64,000 bases of DNA from Methanobacteriota archaeon (GCA_029556335.1 JAKQFA010000030.1:1-64000), one strand, 5' to 3'. Positions 35,780-44,636 are shown, counted from the stretch's first letter. Numbers and translations: made by a program. The notes: a model not told the origin generated them from the sequence alone.

Positions 35780-36610
35780 ATGGCTGAATCCATAAAAAGC
35801 AGGGTCAGAAAAAAGTGCCAGGAAATGGGCATACCCCTGGTGGGCTTTGCACCGGTGGAAAGGTGGGAAAATCCCCCGGAGGAGCTGCCCCACCACTTTG
35901 AGGAGTGGATACCCCCAGAATTCTGGCCCCAGTCCATCTACCCCGAGGCTAAAACAGTTATTGTAATTGGACTGCCAGTGCAGCTCCCCATCCTGGAGAC
36001 TGCGCCCTCCATCTTTTACCACGAACTGTACCACACCATCAACCAGCTATTGGATGAAGAGGCCTACCTCTTATCAAATTATCTTACCAGCCAAGGACAT
36101 CCTTCTATTTACCTACCCCGGGATGGGTATGGTGATATTGAAGTGCTCCTGAAAAAGCCCCTGGCCTTTTTCTCCCACAAACACGCTGCATACCTGGCTG
36201 GTCTGGGATCCATTGGTTGGAATAATGTGCTTTTAACTCCAGAGTATGGACCCCGGGTTCGTTTCACCTCCATCTTCACCACCGCCTCCCTGGATGGTGA
36301 CCCCATAATTGGTTATGACCTGTGCACCCGGTGCCTCCTCTGTGCTAGAACTTGCCCTGTTCATGCCCTGGCCACCCGTAAGGATGAGCACTTCCCCCCA
36401 CCCATGGAGAAGATCAACTGTGCCAACCGGAGCAGGAAACTCCGTAAAAAGTATCAGTCCCCCTGCGGTATCTGCATCAAGGTCTGCCCTGTGGGGATGG
36501 ATCGGGTGGTGTTTGGCCGGGAGGACACCTCCCTCTACTCCCAGGAGGAGGGTTTCGAGGAGTATCACCGGGCCTGGGAGCACGTTAAAAATTATGGGAG
36601 TAAAAAATAA
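35780..36610 (+). CDS. 4Fe-4S double-cluster protein, epoxyqueuosine reductase (QueG)-like
   Basis: A 276-residue protein with a QueG/reductive-dehalogenase-like core (VIGLPVQLP, LGSIGWNNVLLTPEYGPRVR) and two ferredoxin clusters near the C-terminus: CTRCLLCARTCP followed by a lone Cys, then CGICIKVCPVG. Archaea make archaeosine, not queuosine, so a true epoxyqueuosine substrate is unlikely; a related cobalamin-dependent or other Fe-S reductase role is more plausible. Its stop is 4 bp before the start of the broken aminotransferase gene, with which it would have formed an operon. Confidence 0.72.
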   Translation: MAESIKSRVRKKCQEMGIPLVGFAPVERWENPPEELPHHFEEWIPPEFWPQSIYPEAKTVIVIGLPVQLPILETAPSIFYHELYHTINQLLDEEAYLLSNYLTSQGHPSIYLPRDGYGDIEVLLKKPLAFFSHKHAAYLAGLGSIGWNNVLLTPEYGPRVRFTSIFTTASLDGDPIIGYDLCTRCLLCARTCPVHALATRKDEHFPPPMEKINCANRSRKLRKKYQSPCGICIKVCPVGMDRVVFGREDTSLYSQEEGFEEYHRAWEHVKNYGSKK

Positions 36611-36614
36611 TCCT

Positions 36615-37789
36615 ATGGACTATGAATTCGCAGCCCGTATGGGTAAGGTTCCCCGCTCCTTCATCAGGGAGATACTGAAGGTATCCGAGGACCCGGAGAT
36701 CATATCCTTTGCCGGTGGCTTGTCCAGCCCAGAATCATTCCCGTAGCATGATATTAAAGAATCAGCAGTCCGGGTCTTAGATGAAAAGGGGGCGCAGGCC
36801 CTCCAGTACAGCACCACCGAAGGATATTATCCCCTGAGGGAGTGGATTTCCCAGCGCTACCAGATGAGGGGCCTAGAAGTGGAGCCGGAGGAGGTTCTAG
36901 TGACCAATGGTTCCCAGCAGGGCCTGGATCTGGTGGGGAAGATATTCCTCAACCAGAACGACCCGGTCCTGGTGGAAAGACCCACCTACCTATTCGTCCT
37001 CCAGTCCTTTGGGCTCTACGAGCCAATATTCCATTCCCTACCCCTAGGACAAGAGGGAGTGGATGTTCTAGACTTGCAGGAGGTTCTGAATAGATTTCGT
37101 CCCAAACTCTTCTACGCAGTTCCTAACTTCCAGAACCCCACCGGCACAAGTTATTCCCTGGAGTGTAGGAAGGAGGTTGCCAGGGTTTTAAAGGGCAGTG
37201 ATACTGTTTTGGTGGAGGATGATCCCTACGGTGAGATACGCTTCCTAGGCGAGGATCATCCCCCAGTTAAGGCCTTTCTAGGTGAATCCTTATTTTTAGG
37301 GTCTTTTTCCAGGGTAGTTTCCCCGGGCATCCGTCTGGGATGGGTAACCGCCCCCTCCGAAGTTATGGATAAGCTGGTCACCGCCAAGCAGGCCTCTGAT
37401 CTGCACACCAGTCTACTGTCCCAGATGATCATCCACTGTTACCTATCAGATTATGATGTGGAGGCTCATTTAAAGAGAATACGCAGCATGTACAAAAGAA
37501 AGCGGGACCTCATGGTCTCTTTAATAAAGGATGAGTTCCCGGAGGATGTGAAGTGCACCGAACCAGGGGGGGAATGTTCCTGTGGGTTACCCTCCCGGAG
37601 GGTGTGTCCTCCCTGGAGCTATTTAAAAGAGCCCTTGAGGAGAAGGTGGCCTTTGTACCAGGCCCGGCCTTCTTCTCTGAAAATCCTCAAGATAACACCT
37701 TGAGGATGAATTTTTCCAACAGCAGCAGGGAAGAGATAGAAGAGGGTATAAATCGGTTGGCCAGGTCTCTAGGAGAACTTGAAAATTAG
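36615..37789 (+). pseudogene. Aminotransferase (LysN/MocR catalytic domain-like) with in-frame TAG and a frameshift
   Basis: One aminotransferase of about 390 residues can be read from 36615 to 37789, but it is broken twice. A TAG at 36744-36746 interrupts after GGLSSPESFP; the same frame continues at once with HDIKESAVRVLDEKG. A G7 run at 37566-37572 then shifts the frame: the last 70 residues (MFLWVTLPEGV to the end) need one more G. Between them are TNGSQQGLDLV, PNFQNPTGTSY, VEDDPYGEIRF and LGSFSRVVSPGIRLGW with the PLP Lys position occupied by Arg or Ser-Phe-Ser-Arg, itself unusual. The nearest normal relatives act on 2-aminoadipate or aromatic amino acids. Sequencing error at the G run is possible, less so for the TAG. 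Confidence 0.8.
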
Positions 37790-37796
37790 TTGTTCA

Positions 37797-37835
37797 TAAA
37801 AAAAATATAAAAAAGGGGGTTTATTAGTTCCCCCT
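37797..37835 (-). terminator. Hairpin terminator for the surface-protein gene
   Basis: Read on the minus strand, GGGGG (37834-37830) pairs with CCCCC (37819-37815) around a 10-base loop, followed by T-rich runs down to 37797. It starts at the stop codon of the surface-protein gene. The loop-and-T-run may also serve the convergent aminotransferase relic. Confidence 0.6.
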
Positions 37836-38757
37836 ATGGTTTTCTTTTTGATAGGAACAGTCCCCCGGCTACCAGTAGTAAGGCCAGGATGGTTCCCAGT
37901 AGTGGTGCTCCTGTTTTTTCCATGGTCACTGTAGCAGCAGATACGTCAGGTGTTTCGGGAGTTACAGGTTCTGGTAGTTCCAGAATAATTCCCGGGTCAA
38001 TGGCAGCATAGAGATATCTGGTTTCTTTTTTGTAGGTGGCTGGGTGGTGTATGCATTCGTAGATTGGTCGGCTGGGATCTTCACAGTAGATGGGGATGGT
38101 GGCCCAGGCCCAGTACCAATCCTCGGATTCTGGGCATATCTCACAGAAGTATTCTGTGTAGTGGAATGGACCCCAGAACACAGCACCGGGGTAGGAAGAT
38201 TCTGGGTAGGTGGCACGCAGATCATCAAGCCACGTGTTTACTTGATGAAGGCTGCCCCAGTAGTATGTTCCCCAGGCAGGGAGCCAGTCCCAGCCAGTTA
38301 GAACTTTTTCATGGCCTACCAGCACTTGTTCATCGTAGGCGGGTTGATCCACAATGGTTACCTTGTAGGTTCCGTTGAATTCGTTGTCAAATCTACCAGT
38401 GGCTATGGCTCTGGTAAAAATGGTCAGTTTTGCCACTTCCCCAAGGTTTAGATTACCAATATTCCAGGTTACGGTCCTTGTGGCTGCATCATATGTTGCT
38501 TTCGAAGGATCACTGTTTCCAAGGTACTCTAACAAGTCCGAGATTTGATCTGTAACCACCACGTCGGTGAAGTTGTCATCCAGGTTTGGATTGCTAACTG
38601 TAAGGTTAAAATTTATAGCTTCACCCAGATAAACTTCTTCACTGTTCACCGTCTTTTCTGCCGTAGCATTCAGAATTGGTTCTTCTGCAAAAACAGCGCC
38701 TATCATGCATAATCCCATTAACAGGATCACTATGGTAGAGTAGATAGTCTTTCTCAA
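37834..38757 (-). CDS. Secreted surface protein with DUF11-like domain and LPxTG-like C-terminal anchor
   Basis: A 307-residue exported protein. Residues 1-24 are a classic signal peptide ending VFAEEP. Residues 30-150 resemble a DUF11 beta-sandwich (NFNLTVSNP, VTDQISDLLEYL, VTWNIGNLNLGE). Residues 155-260 are strikingly rich in Trp and Tyr, with Cys in CEICPESEDWYW and YCED and YEC. The C-terminus has MEKTGAPLLG, a hydrophobic helix and a KRKP tail, the layout of a sortase-type cell wall sorting signal. The TTG start at 38757 follows GGGGGGAT. It is probably a pseudomurein-attached or membrane-anchored surface protein; the ligand is unknown. Confidence 0.75.
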   Translation of the reverse strand: MRKTIYSTIVILLMGLCMIGAVFAEEPILNATAEKTVNSEEVYLGEAINFNLTVSNPNLDDNFTDVVVTDQISDLLEYLGNSDPSKATYDAATRTVTWNIGNLNLGEVAKLTIFTRAIATGRFDNEFNGTYKVTIVDQPAYDEQVLVGHEKVLTGWDWLPAWGTYYWGSLHQVNTWLDDLRATYPESSYPGAVFWGPFHYTEYFCEICPESEDWYWAWATIPIYCEDPSRPIYECIHHPATYKKETRYLYAAIDPGIILELPEPVTPETPDVSAATVTMEKTGAPLLGTILALLLVAGGLFLSKRKP

Positions 38758-39178
38758 TATATCCCCCCCAAGTGATATATTTCGTTTTATAAAAATAATC
38801 CAATAACTTATCGTTATAAGTGTGGTGTCTTAAGCTAAGGTGATTCCCCCGCCAATGGATAGTATCTACTCCTTAAATAATGTATTAAGGCGAAATCTAT
38901 CACCACATCACCATAACGAATACCGCGAACACCACAATAAGGTGGCCTGAACCATACTGGGCTCCCCACATTATGGGTGGTCACTTCTTCCGCTTTATGG
39001 ATACTCATCTTTTGTTATCCCCCCCTTTTTCTTTTTCTGTTCTTTGTTTTTATTCCAGAACATATTTATAATTTGCCATGGCAGAGAAAAATTAGTGTTA
39101 ATTCACAATATTTACACTGGAAATCCACCTGGAACTGGTATCTTTATGGATTATAAAATTGGTTAAAGGCAGGAAAAG
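38758..39178. other. Intergenic region with promoter and doubtful tiny ORFs
   Basis: Next to the surface-protein gene, ATTTTTATAAAACGAAATATAT read on the minus strand (about 38775-38800) is a good TATA region for it. Further right, a minus-strand frame from ATG 39008 to a stop at 38835 gives 57 codons preceded by GGGGGGAT. In another frame, 38971-38900 gives a 23-residue peptide, MWGAQYGSGH followed by a hydrophobic run. Neither matches a family I can name with confidence. A T-rich stretch lies at 39010-39055 on the plus strand. Confidence 0.25.
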
Positions 39179-39263
39179 CGCCGGGGACGGGATTTGAACC
39201 CGCGTGATCCAAGGGATCATTGGCTTAGCAGGCCAACGCCGTACCAGACTGGGCCACCCCGGC
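39179..39263 (-). tRNA. tRNA-Ser(GCT)
   Basis: Read on the minus strand, the acceptor stem GCCGGGG (39263-39257) pairs with CCCCGGC (39186-39180) and a discriminator G follows at 39179. The T arm has GGTTCGAATCC, the anticodon is GCT (39229-39227) in GGCCTGCTAAGCC, and there is a long variable arm TGATCC/GGATCA as expected for serine. No CCA is encoded and no intron is seen. It lies just downstream of the 7S RNA on the same strand and is probably cut from a joint transcript. Confidence 0.95.
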
Positions 39264-39329
39264 ATATAAAATGTAGGTATTTAGATTGGTTCCTCTACTA
39301 TTTAAACACAAGTATCCTGGTGGTGAATG

Positions 39330-39645
<316 letters not shown>

Positions 39646-39661
39646 AGTGTTGGTGGTAGGT

Positions 39662-39674
39662 GGTATTTTAAGGT
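39662..39674 (-). promoter_or_regulatory. TATA box of the 7S RNA-tRNA-Ser unit
   Basis: On the minus strand CCTTAAAATACCA reads as a good archaeal box A about 25 bases upstream of the estimated 7S RNA start near 39645. Confidence 0.6.
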
Positions 39675-39736
39675 TGTGTTTCAATTGCTTAACCTTCATT
39701 GATTGGAATGATATTTCACCAGTCTAGAACATACAA

Positions 39737-40723
39737 ATGATCATGGATGGGCTTTTGATTATGGGCGTGGTCATCAGCATCTACATGGCCTTTAACATAG
39801 CCGCCAATGATATTGGTAACTCAATGGGGACAGTGGTAGGCAGTGGTGCCCTTAAAATGCGTCATGCCCTGTTACTGGGGGCGTTTTTTGAATTGGTAGG
39901 GGCACTGTACTTTGGGAGTGAAGTTATCAAGACGGTGGGGAGTGGTATCATCGCCCCGGATGTCCTGCAGGCCACCGGGGCCTTCATCATAACCCTATCT
40001 GCGGCTCTGTGGATAACCATAACCCTGCTGCGTAAGATACCCATCTCTGGTTCAGATGCCATTGTAAGTGCACTGGTTGGCTATGGACTGGTGAGTGTAG
40101 GTATTAACAGTATGAACCTGAATACGCTGGCTTTTATCGTCGTTAGCTGGATCATGTCACCCCTGATGGGGCTGGTGACGGGCTTTGGGGTTTACTATCT
40201 TCTGAAAAATTTTTTATTCAAAAATATCACGGCCATCTCTGTTAAGGACCGTTTAGAGAAAATATTTTCCTACCTGCAGATTGGTAGCTCCGCCTTCTCA
40301 GCCCTGAATGTGGGGGCCATTGACATTGCCGTGGCTACTGGGGTGCTTTATTATGCCTTCGGAGCTTCAGTCAGCCAGAATATACAGATCCTGGGGGCCA
40401 TTGGGATTGTGGCCGGGATAATGGTGGCTGGGGGGCGTATAACCGAGACCATAGGGCGAAGGATCACGGAACTTGTTCCATCCCGGGGATTCTCAGCACA
40501 GATAGCCGCAGCTACGGTGATTTTCTTTTTTGCTGGTTTGGGGATGCCAGTTTCACCAACTCAGACCCTGGTGGGCACTGTAATCGGGATAGGACTAGCC
40601 CGGGGTACCAGTACCGTTAAGGTGGATGTGATTAAAAACATTGCCACCACTTGGATCCTGACCATACCTGCCTGTATCCTGATATCGGCCTCCATGTATC
40701 TTCTCTACAGCATACTAATCTAA
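39737..40723 (+). CDS. pit: Inorganic phosphate transporter, PiT family
   Basis: A 328-residue membrane protein with about ten helices arranged as two similar halves. The first half has FNIAANDIGNSMGTVVGSGAL, and the second has SALNVGAIDIAVATGVL, the inverted-repeat signature of PiT/PHO4 carriers (normally NDxANxxG). It imports phosphate by cation symport. No PhoU-like regulator adjoins it. A shared gap with the divergent 7S RNA promoter (39646-39736) should hold its own promoter. Confidence 0.88.
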   Translation: MIMDGLLIMGVVISIYMAFNIAANDIGNSMGTVVGSGALKMRHALLLGAFFELVGALYFGSEVIKTVGSGIIAPDVLQATGAFIITLSAALWITITLLRKIPISGSDAIVSALVGYGLVSVGINSMNLNTLAFIVVSWIMSPLMGLVTGFGVYYLLKNFLFKNITAISVKDRLEKIFSYLQIGSSAFSALNVGAIDIAVATGVLYYAFGASVSQNIQILGAIGIVAGIMVAGGRITETIGRRITELVPSRGFSAQIAAATVIFFFAGLGMPVSPTQTLVGTVIGIGLARGTSTVKVDVIKNIATTWILTIPACILISASMYLLYSILI

Positions 40724-40929
40724 GATCCCTGTATCGAAGGAGGCTCTAGGTTTCATGGAAAAAAATAATTAAAAGTTCAAATCAATAAGTAATAGTTTCT
40801 TTAATCAGCCAGTCCCCAACCCCAGATTGTGGTGGCTTGTATGGGAGGTATAAGATTCCAGTTAAGATTAAAGAAGCAATTTACTGGGTGGAGTTCTGGT
40901 CAGTAACGCCCTTCAATTGGAATCCCCAC

Positions 40930-41208
40930 CAATTACAAGGACTTCACCCTAGACTAGGGATACTTTGATGTACTGGAGGGGGTTTTAGCTTCAAGGCACC
41001 GGCTTAAATGGACAAAGCACCACCTGGGGATAGATAGACTGGTGGTAAAGCCATGGCCCGAGTGGCAGAATGCTTAGAAAAATATGGATTCGAAGTTTTA
41101 GAAAAGTATGAGTTTAATTATCAGCCCACCACCAAGGAGCTGGACCAGTGCTACGAGATTGGTATAGCTGTCTTTATCAAACTGATGGGTGAAGAATGGA
41201 AGAGGTGA
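40930..41208 (+). pseudogene. Decayed flavodoxin/NADPH-dependent FMN reductase-like gene
   Basis: The last 51 codons (ATG 41053 to TGA 41206-41208) read TGGKAMARVAECLEKYGFEV when extended upstream, then FNYQPTTKELDQCYEIG, which looks like the C-terminal helix of a flavodoxin-like FMN reductase. Just upstream, in another frame, GYFDVLEGVLASRH fits the conserved loop such proteins carry before that helix. Stops and frame changes separate the pieces and no N-terminal half is found in 40724-40930, where I see nothing else. Its end overlaps the ribosome binding site of the next gene. Confidence 0.4.
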
Positions 41209-41215
41209 ATGGACT

Positions 41216-41629
41216 ATGAAAACAATGGACTATGAAAGCCCCATGGATAATGAGAAGAAGTTGATGGTGGTTACCTTTTGGGTGAACCGAAAAGCAGCAC
41301 GTACCGAGGGTTGTGCTCCCTTTTTAATAAAAAAAGTTACCACCAGCCAGGACACCCATCTCCCTGATGAGGGTAAATTCCTCAAATATTCGGAAGATTT
41401 GATCCAGGAAATAGCCTCTGACCTGGATGATGGTGAAACTGTGGAGTTTATTTTCAACATCGGAGAAGAGGTGATGGACGTCACCCTTAGCAACAACTCC
41501 TTCAGTGTAGAGGTGACTAAAAGTCCGGAAATTGAAGAAGAAATCGTTGACAAACTGGAGATGGAGCTCCGCAAGAAGTTCCCCAGCTTATGTGACTCCT
41601 TCAAGCCCCGGGTAACTCCCCATGAATAG
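41216..41629 (+). CDS. Hypothetical protein, acidic, about 137 residues
   Basis: I do not recognise this protein. It is acidic, with no signal peptide or membrane segment. It has a basic first third (VNRKAARTEGCAPFLIKK) and alternating beta-like stretches (VEFIFNIGEEVMDVTL, NNSFSVEVT), and a helical C-terminus. The ATG at 41216 is preferred because GAGGTGA lies 7 bp upstream; a GTG at 41189 would add nine residues. It stands alone after a decayed flavoprotein gene and converges with the CBS-domain gene. Codon use is like the core genes, so I take it to be real. Confidence 0.6.
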   Translation: MKTMDYESPMDNEKKLMVVTFWVNRKAARTEGCAPFLIKKVTTSQDTHLPDEGKFLKYSEDLIQEIASDLDDGETVEFIFNIGEEVMDVTLSNNSFSVEVTKSPEIEEEIVDKLEMELRKKFPSLCDSFKPRVTPHE

Positions 41630-41671
41630 GCAGGGCCCTCCCCCTCCTTTTTTTATGAAAAAATAATCTTT

Positions 41672-42067
41672 TTACAGGCCCAGTACCCTTATAATATCTC
41701 CATCTGAGATAATTCCCCGGATCTGGTGGTCCTCTATTACCATCAGCTGGTTGATAATGCCCTCCTCTTTACCATACTGATTCATCTTCCTCACGGCAGT
41801 TACGAGATCATCTTCGGGACTGACACACACCACATCCTTGATCATTACTTGCTCCACTGTGGTGCCCAGTTCGTACTTGTCCAGTATCAGGTTGTGGCCC
41901 AGGTCCGTGGCAGTGACAATACCAGCCAGCACCCCCCCATCCATGACGGGTAGGGAGCTTATCCTGTGCTTCATCAACTTTTCAAAGGCAAAAATCACGT
42001 CTTCCTGGGGTGGGACCGTAATTACATCCTTGGTCATCACATCTTTAACCTTGAGTTCCTTTAACAT
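41672..42067 (-). CDS. CBS-domain-pair protein
   Basis: A 131-residue protein made of two CBS domains: VKDVMTKDVITVPP to GIVTATDLG, and VEQVMIKDVVCVSP to GIISDGDIIRVL. CBS pairs bind adenine nucleotides or similar ligands and act as energy or ion sensors. The ATG at 42067 follows GGAAGTGA; an earlier ATG at 42082 is possible. Either start overlaps the end of the 2-phosphoglycerate kinase gene (by 23 or 38 bp), so the two are translated together and the CBS protein may sense a ligand relevant to that kinase. Confidence 0.85.
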   Translation of the reverse strand: MLKELKVKDVMTKDVITVPPQEDVIFAFEKLMKHRISSLPVMDGGVLAGIVTATDLGHNLILDKYELGTTVEQVMIKDVVCVSPEDDLVTAVRKMNQYGKEEGIINQLMVIEDHQIRGIISDGDIIRVLGL

Positions 42068-42968
42068 CTTCTTCACTTCCATATGTCTGGGTTATGTTCT
42101 CGATAATTGAGTCAATGGTGGTGGTGACATCGATGTTCTCGATGACCGGAACATGGAATTTGTTGGCCTGGCTTTCAAAGTAGAGGTGGGTTCTCCGGAT
42201 ATCATCAAAGGAGTCCATATATCTTTTAAGCGGCCTCCGGGCCCACATCTGTCGGCAACGGGAGTAAAATCGTCCCCTGTGCACTTCCTCATCCTGTATG
42301 GTTAGGACGAACATTTTAACGTTGGACAGTGACACTAGGTTTTGGCTGATGAATCCGGGTACGATGTGCACCCCCTCTACCACGATGCTTATTCCCTCTT
42401 TGATGGCCCGTTCAATAACTGCCTCCACACCCACACTTACCGTGTCCACATGGTCCCGGAAACCAATGAGTACTTGGTCAAATTCAGGTGGGGGTGGAAT
42501 GCGCAGGGAAAGGTAGGCTGTGTAGCTGGATTCGTAGAGGGTGGGAACAAGTTCCTTGGAGCTTGTTTTACGCATGACCTCCCGGATCATGTCGGTACTG
42601 ATCATGTTTCGGATGCCCAGCCGGTTGGCTACTTCAAAGGCAATGGAGCTGGTCCCCACACCCGAGGCACCCCCCACCAGTATAATTAAAGGATCAGTGC
42701 AGCGGCGAAGCTTCTTCCAATGCCTGTACTTGGAGGCTATTTCCTGATCCTCTTCCCATAACTTTTCAGTGACCTTTTTTATGAGGTCATCCAGTACAAT
42801 TACCTCCACTCCTTCTTCCTTGAGGTGGGCTTCGATCTGGGAGGCAAAGGTGTAGGCCTTGTTAGGGTCCATCTCCGCCCTGGTAAGAGATCTGGCTAGA
42901 ACCCCCTTCGAAAAGGGTTCCCGGTATTTTTTACCCCCTACTTCTCCTTCGACCATTATCATACTCAT
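42045..42968 (-). CDS. pgk2: 2-phosphoglycerate kinase
   Basis: A 307-residue protein. Residues 1-90 form an ATP-cone-like regulatory domain (FSKGVLARSLTRAEMDPNKAY). The kinase domain has the P-loop GGASGVGTSS near residue 100, and VEGVHIVPGF further on. It phosphorylates 2-phosphoglycerate to 2,3-diphosphoglycerate, the first step to cyclic 2,3-diphosphoglycerate, an abundant solute of Methanobacteriales. The start follows AGGTG by 6 bp. It is coupled with a CBS-domain gene. The cyclic-DPG synthetase gene is not in the window. Confidence 0.88.
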   Translation of the reverse strand: MSMIMVEGEVGGKKYREPFSKGVLARSLTRAEMDPNKAYTFASQIEAHLKEEGVEVIVLDDLIKKVTEKLWEEDQEIASKYRHWKKLRRCTDPLIILVGGASGVGTSSIAFEVANRLGIRNMISTDMIREVMRKTSSKELVPTLYESSYTAYLSLRIPPPPEFDQVLIGFRDHVDTVSVGVEAVIERAIKEGISIVVEGVHIVPGFISQNLVSLSNVKMFVLTIQDEEVHRGRFYSRCRQMWARRPLKRYMDSFDDIRRTHLYFESQANKFHVPVIENIDVTTTIDSIIENITQTYGSEEDVKGTQG

Positions 42969-43074
42969 ATGTACACCTCAAAAAGTTTAAAAAAAGGTAT
43001 CTAATGATGGTTGATCCCCCACCTTTAAATCATTTTCTACCCCAAATGGTTACCCATCTTTTTAGGGATAAGAT

Positions 43075-43764
43075 TTACTGTTTTTTAGATTTATTCGAAT
43101 CTAAGGCTATTATTTTAGTTTTGATCCGGGTTTTTTCCTCTTCGGGGATGTGGATGAGGCAACCATAGCCCTCATCCAATTTACCCGGATTCAGCACCTG
43201 GGTCTCCCGGATCCGATCTGTGCCCCGTGACTCGTGGATATGGCCACAGATATTTATGGTGGGCTGAAACTCCTCTATAAGCCGGCGCAGGCTGGTGCTG
43301 CCGGCATGCTCCCCCGAAGGGAGCAGGTCTGTACTGGTGCCATGTGGAGGGGTGTGGGTTACAAAAATAGTTACTTCATGGTCCTTTATGCCTTCCAGGG
43401 CCTTTTTAGCCTCATCATATATCTCCACCTCCTCGAATTCCAGTGGAGTGTTGAAGGGGGTGGGGTTGGACCCGCCAAATCCACAGATGCCCACATTTTT
43501 CACCACCAAGCAACGGGCATGAATGTTAACTGCACGGGAGCTTTCGATCTCGCCATGAATGAACTCCGGGTCGCAGTTGCCGGGTATGGCCATGACTGGT
43601 ACATCGTAGGAGCAGATCTCATTCAGGATATCCTCCCCTAACTTACGAGGGCCAAAGTGGGTTATGTCACCGGCCAGTATTACCAGATCCACCGGGTTAC
43701 TTTTTAGATAGTTAACTAGGGGCTGGAATTCACCATGCATATCAGTTACTGCCAGGATCTTCAT
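43075..43764 (-). CDS. Calcineurin-like metallophosphoesterase
   Basis: A 229-residue phosphoesterase with all five metal-binding blocks: DMHGE near residue 7, GDITH, GNCDPE, THTPPHG and GHIHESRG. It belongs to the YfcE/MJ0936-like or serine/threonine-phosphatase-like superfamily; cleavage of a phosphodiester or phosphomonoester is expected, substrate unknown. The C-terminus is basic (KTKIIALDSNKSKKQ). It lies alone, with 75 bp to the upstream DUF2096 gene on the same strand. Confidence 0.85.
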   Translation of the reverse strand: MKILAVTDMHGEFQPLVNYLKSNPVDLVILAGDITHFGPRKLGEDILNEICSYDVPVMAIPGNCDPEFIHGEIESSRAVNIHARCLVVKNVGICGFGGSNPTPFNTPLEFEEVEIYDEAKKALEGIKDHEVTIFVTHTPPHGTSTDLLPSGEHAGSTSLRRLIEEFQPTINICGHIHESRGTDRIRETQVLNPGKLDEGYGCLIHIPEEEKTRIKTKIIALDSNKSKKQ

Positions 43765-43839
43765 TTTTCATCCTCTACTACTGAATTTGTGTCTTAGGTA
43801 GGTTAAGGTCCCACATGGACAGGTGACTCAGCAAAAATC

Positions 43840-44373
43840 TTATATCTGTTCCTTGAAAAATGTGCCCAGTTCCTTTAGGCTCAGCTTAAGATTTTTCGGA
43901 TCACCGTAGACCGCCACCAATCGGTCGTCTTCAAATTCGATGATGACGTTGTGGTACTCAGCTATCTCCTGAACCCGGTCCTCTGCCAGGGGTATCTTGA
44001 AGTTCACCCGGATCATGGAAAAGCCAGGGGGTGCGCCTACCACAAATTTGGACCGGTCCTCCTTGGGGGGATAAACTTCTTCACCCTGAGCTGCTCGTCT
44101 AAGTTTATCCAGCCAGCTATCCGAGTATTCTTCCCCTTTACACTCAGCTAGGGCCATCAGAGCTTCCTGGGCAGATGTTAAAAATTCGTTCATCCTTTTG
44201 GCCTCCTTTAACCGTTCCGGATCCGTGGGATCCACCTTGTAAAAGTTAATGGTGGTCTTGGCCAGGCGGATGTCCCTGGTTATGGAGGGAGGGATCTGGA
44301 CTTTGTGACGGCGCAGGTCAGTTAAAAGTTCCACCAGGATCATCCAGGTCTGTTCAGCTGGTAATGAACTCAT
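43840..44373 (-). CDS. DUF2096 family protein
   Basis: A 177-residue soluble protein matching the methanogen family DUF2096, with a helical N-terminal half (AEQTWMILVELLTDLRR) and a beta-rich C-terminal half (GFSMIRVNFKIPLAEDR, VIIEFEDDRLVAVYGDP). No catalytic motif is apparent. Its ATG overlaps the TGA of the DUF749-like gene by 4 bp, so the two are coupled. Function unknown. Confidence 0.75.
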   Translation of the reverse strand: MSSLPAEQTWMILVELLTDLRRHKVQIPPSITRDIRLAKTTINFYKVDPTDPERLKEAKRMNEFLTSAQEALMALAECKGEEYSDSWLDKLRRAAQGEEVYPPKEDRSKFVVGAPPGFSMIRVNFKIPLAEDRVQEIAEYHNVIIEFEDDRLVAVYGDPKNLKLSLKELGTFFKEQI

Positions 44374-44636
44374 AGGTGGCCTTCCAATATTTTCTTGGAA
44401 CTGAAGTTAATCTCAGCATCAGCATCTTTTAGTTCTGCTTCAATTTCTTTAATATCCTTGTATGAGCTTAAAAAAAGGACATGAAAGCTTTCAGTGCCAC
44501 TGATATTTAAGATGGCGATTTCATCCTCATTTTCAATAGTTTTATCTTCAATCGAGGCCTTGTACTGTACAAAGGGCCCGAATTTTTCGGGTAGTTCAGT
44601 GTATCTGAAAACACCAACTAGGCTGGCTACAAACAA
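44370..44636 (-). CDS. Small DUF749-like protein
   Basis: An 88-residue soluble protein, MFVASLVGVF at the start, then a two-part alpha/beta pattern with NEDEIAILNISGTESFHVLFL. The start is a TTG at 44636, chosen because GAGGTG lies 5 bp upstream; the open frame begins at a GTG (44645) inside that site. I believe it belongs to the archaeal DUF749 family, which has no known function, but this is from memory of the pattern. Coupled to the DUF2096 gene. Confidence 0.6.
   Translation of the reverse strand: MFVASLVGVFRYTELPEKFGPFVQYKASIEDKTIENEDEIAILNISGTESFHVLFLSSYKDIKEIEAELKDADAEINFSSKKILEGHL

Noticed and set aside
36744..36746. TAG in the aminotransferase read as pyrrolysine
   Set aside because: Methanobacteriales are not known to encode pyrrolysine, no pyl gene or methylamine methyltransferase is in the window, and a second lesion (G7 frameshift) lies downstream, so a pseudogene is simpler.
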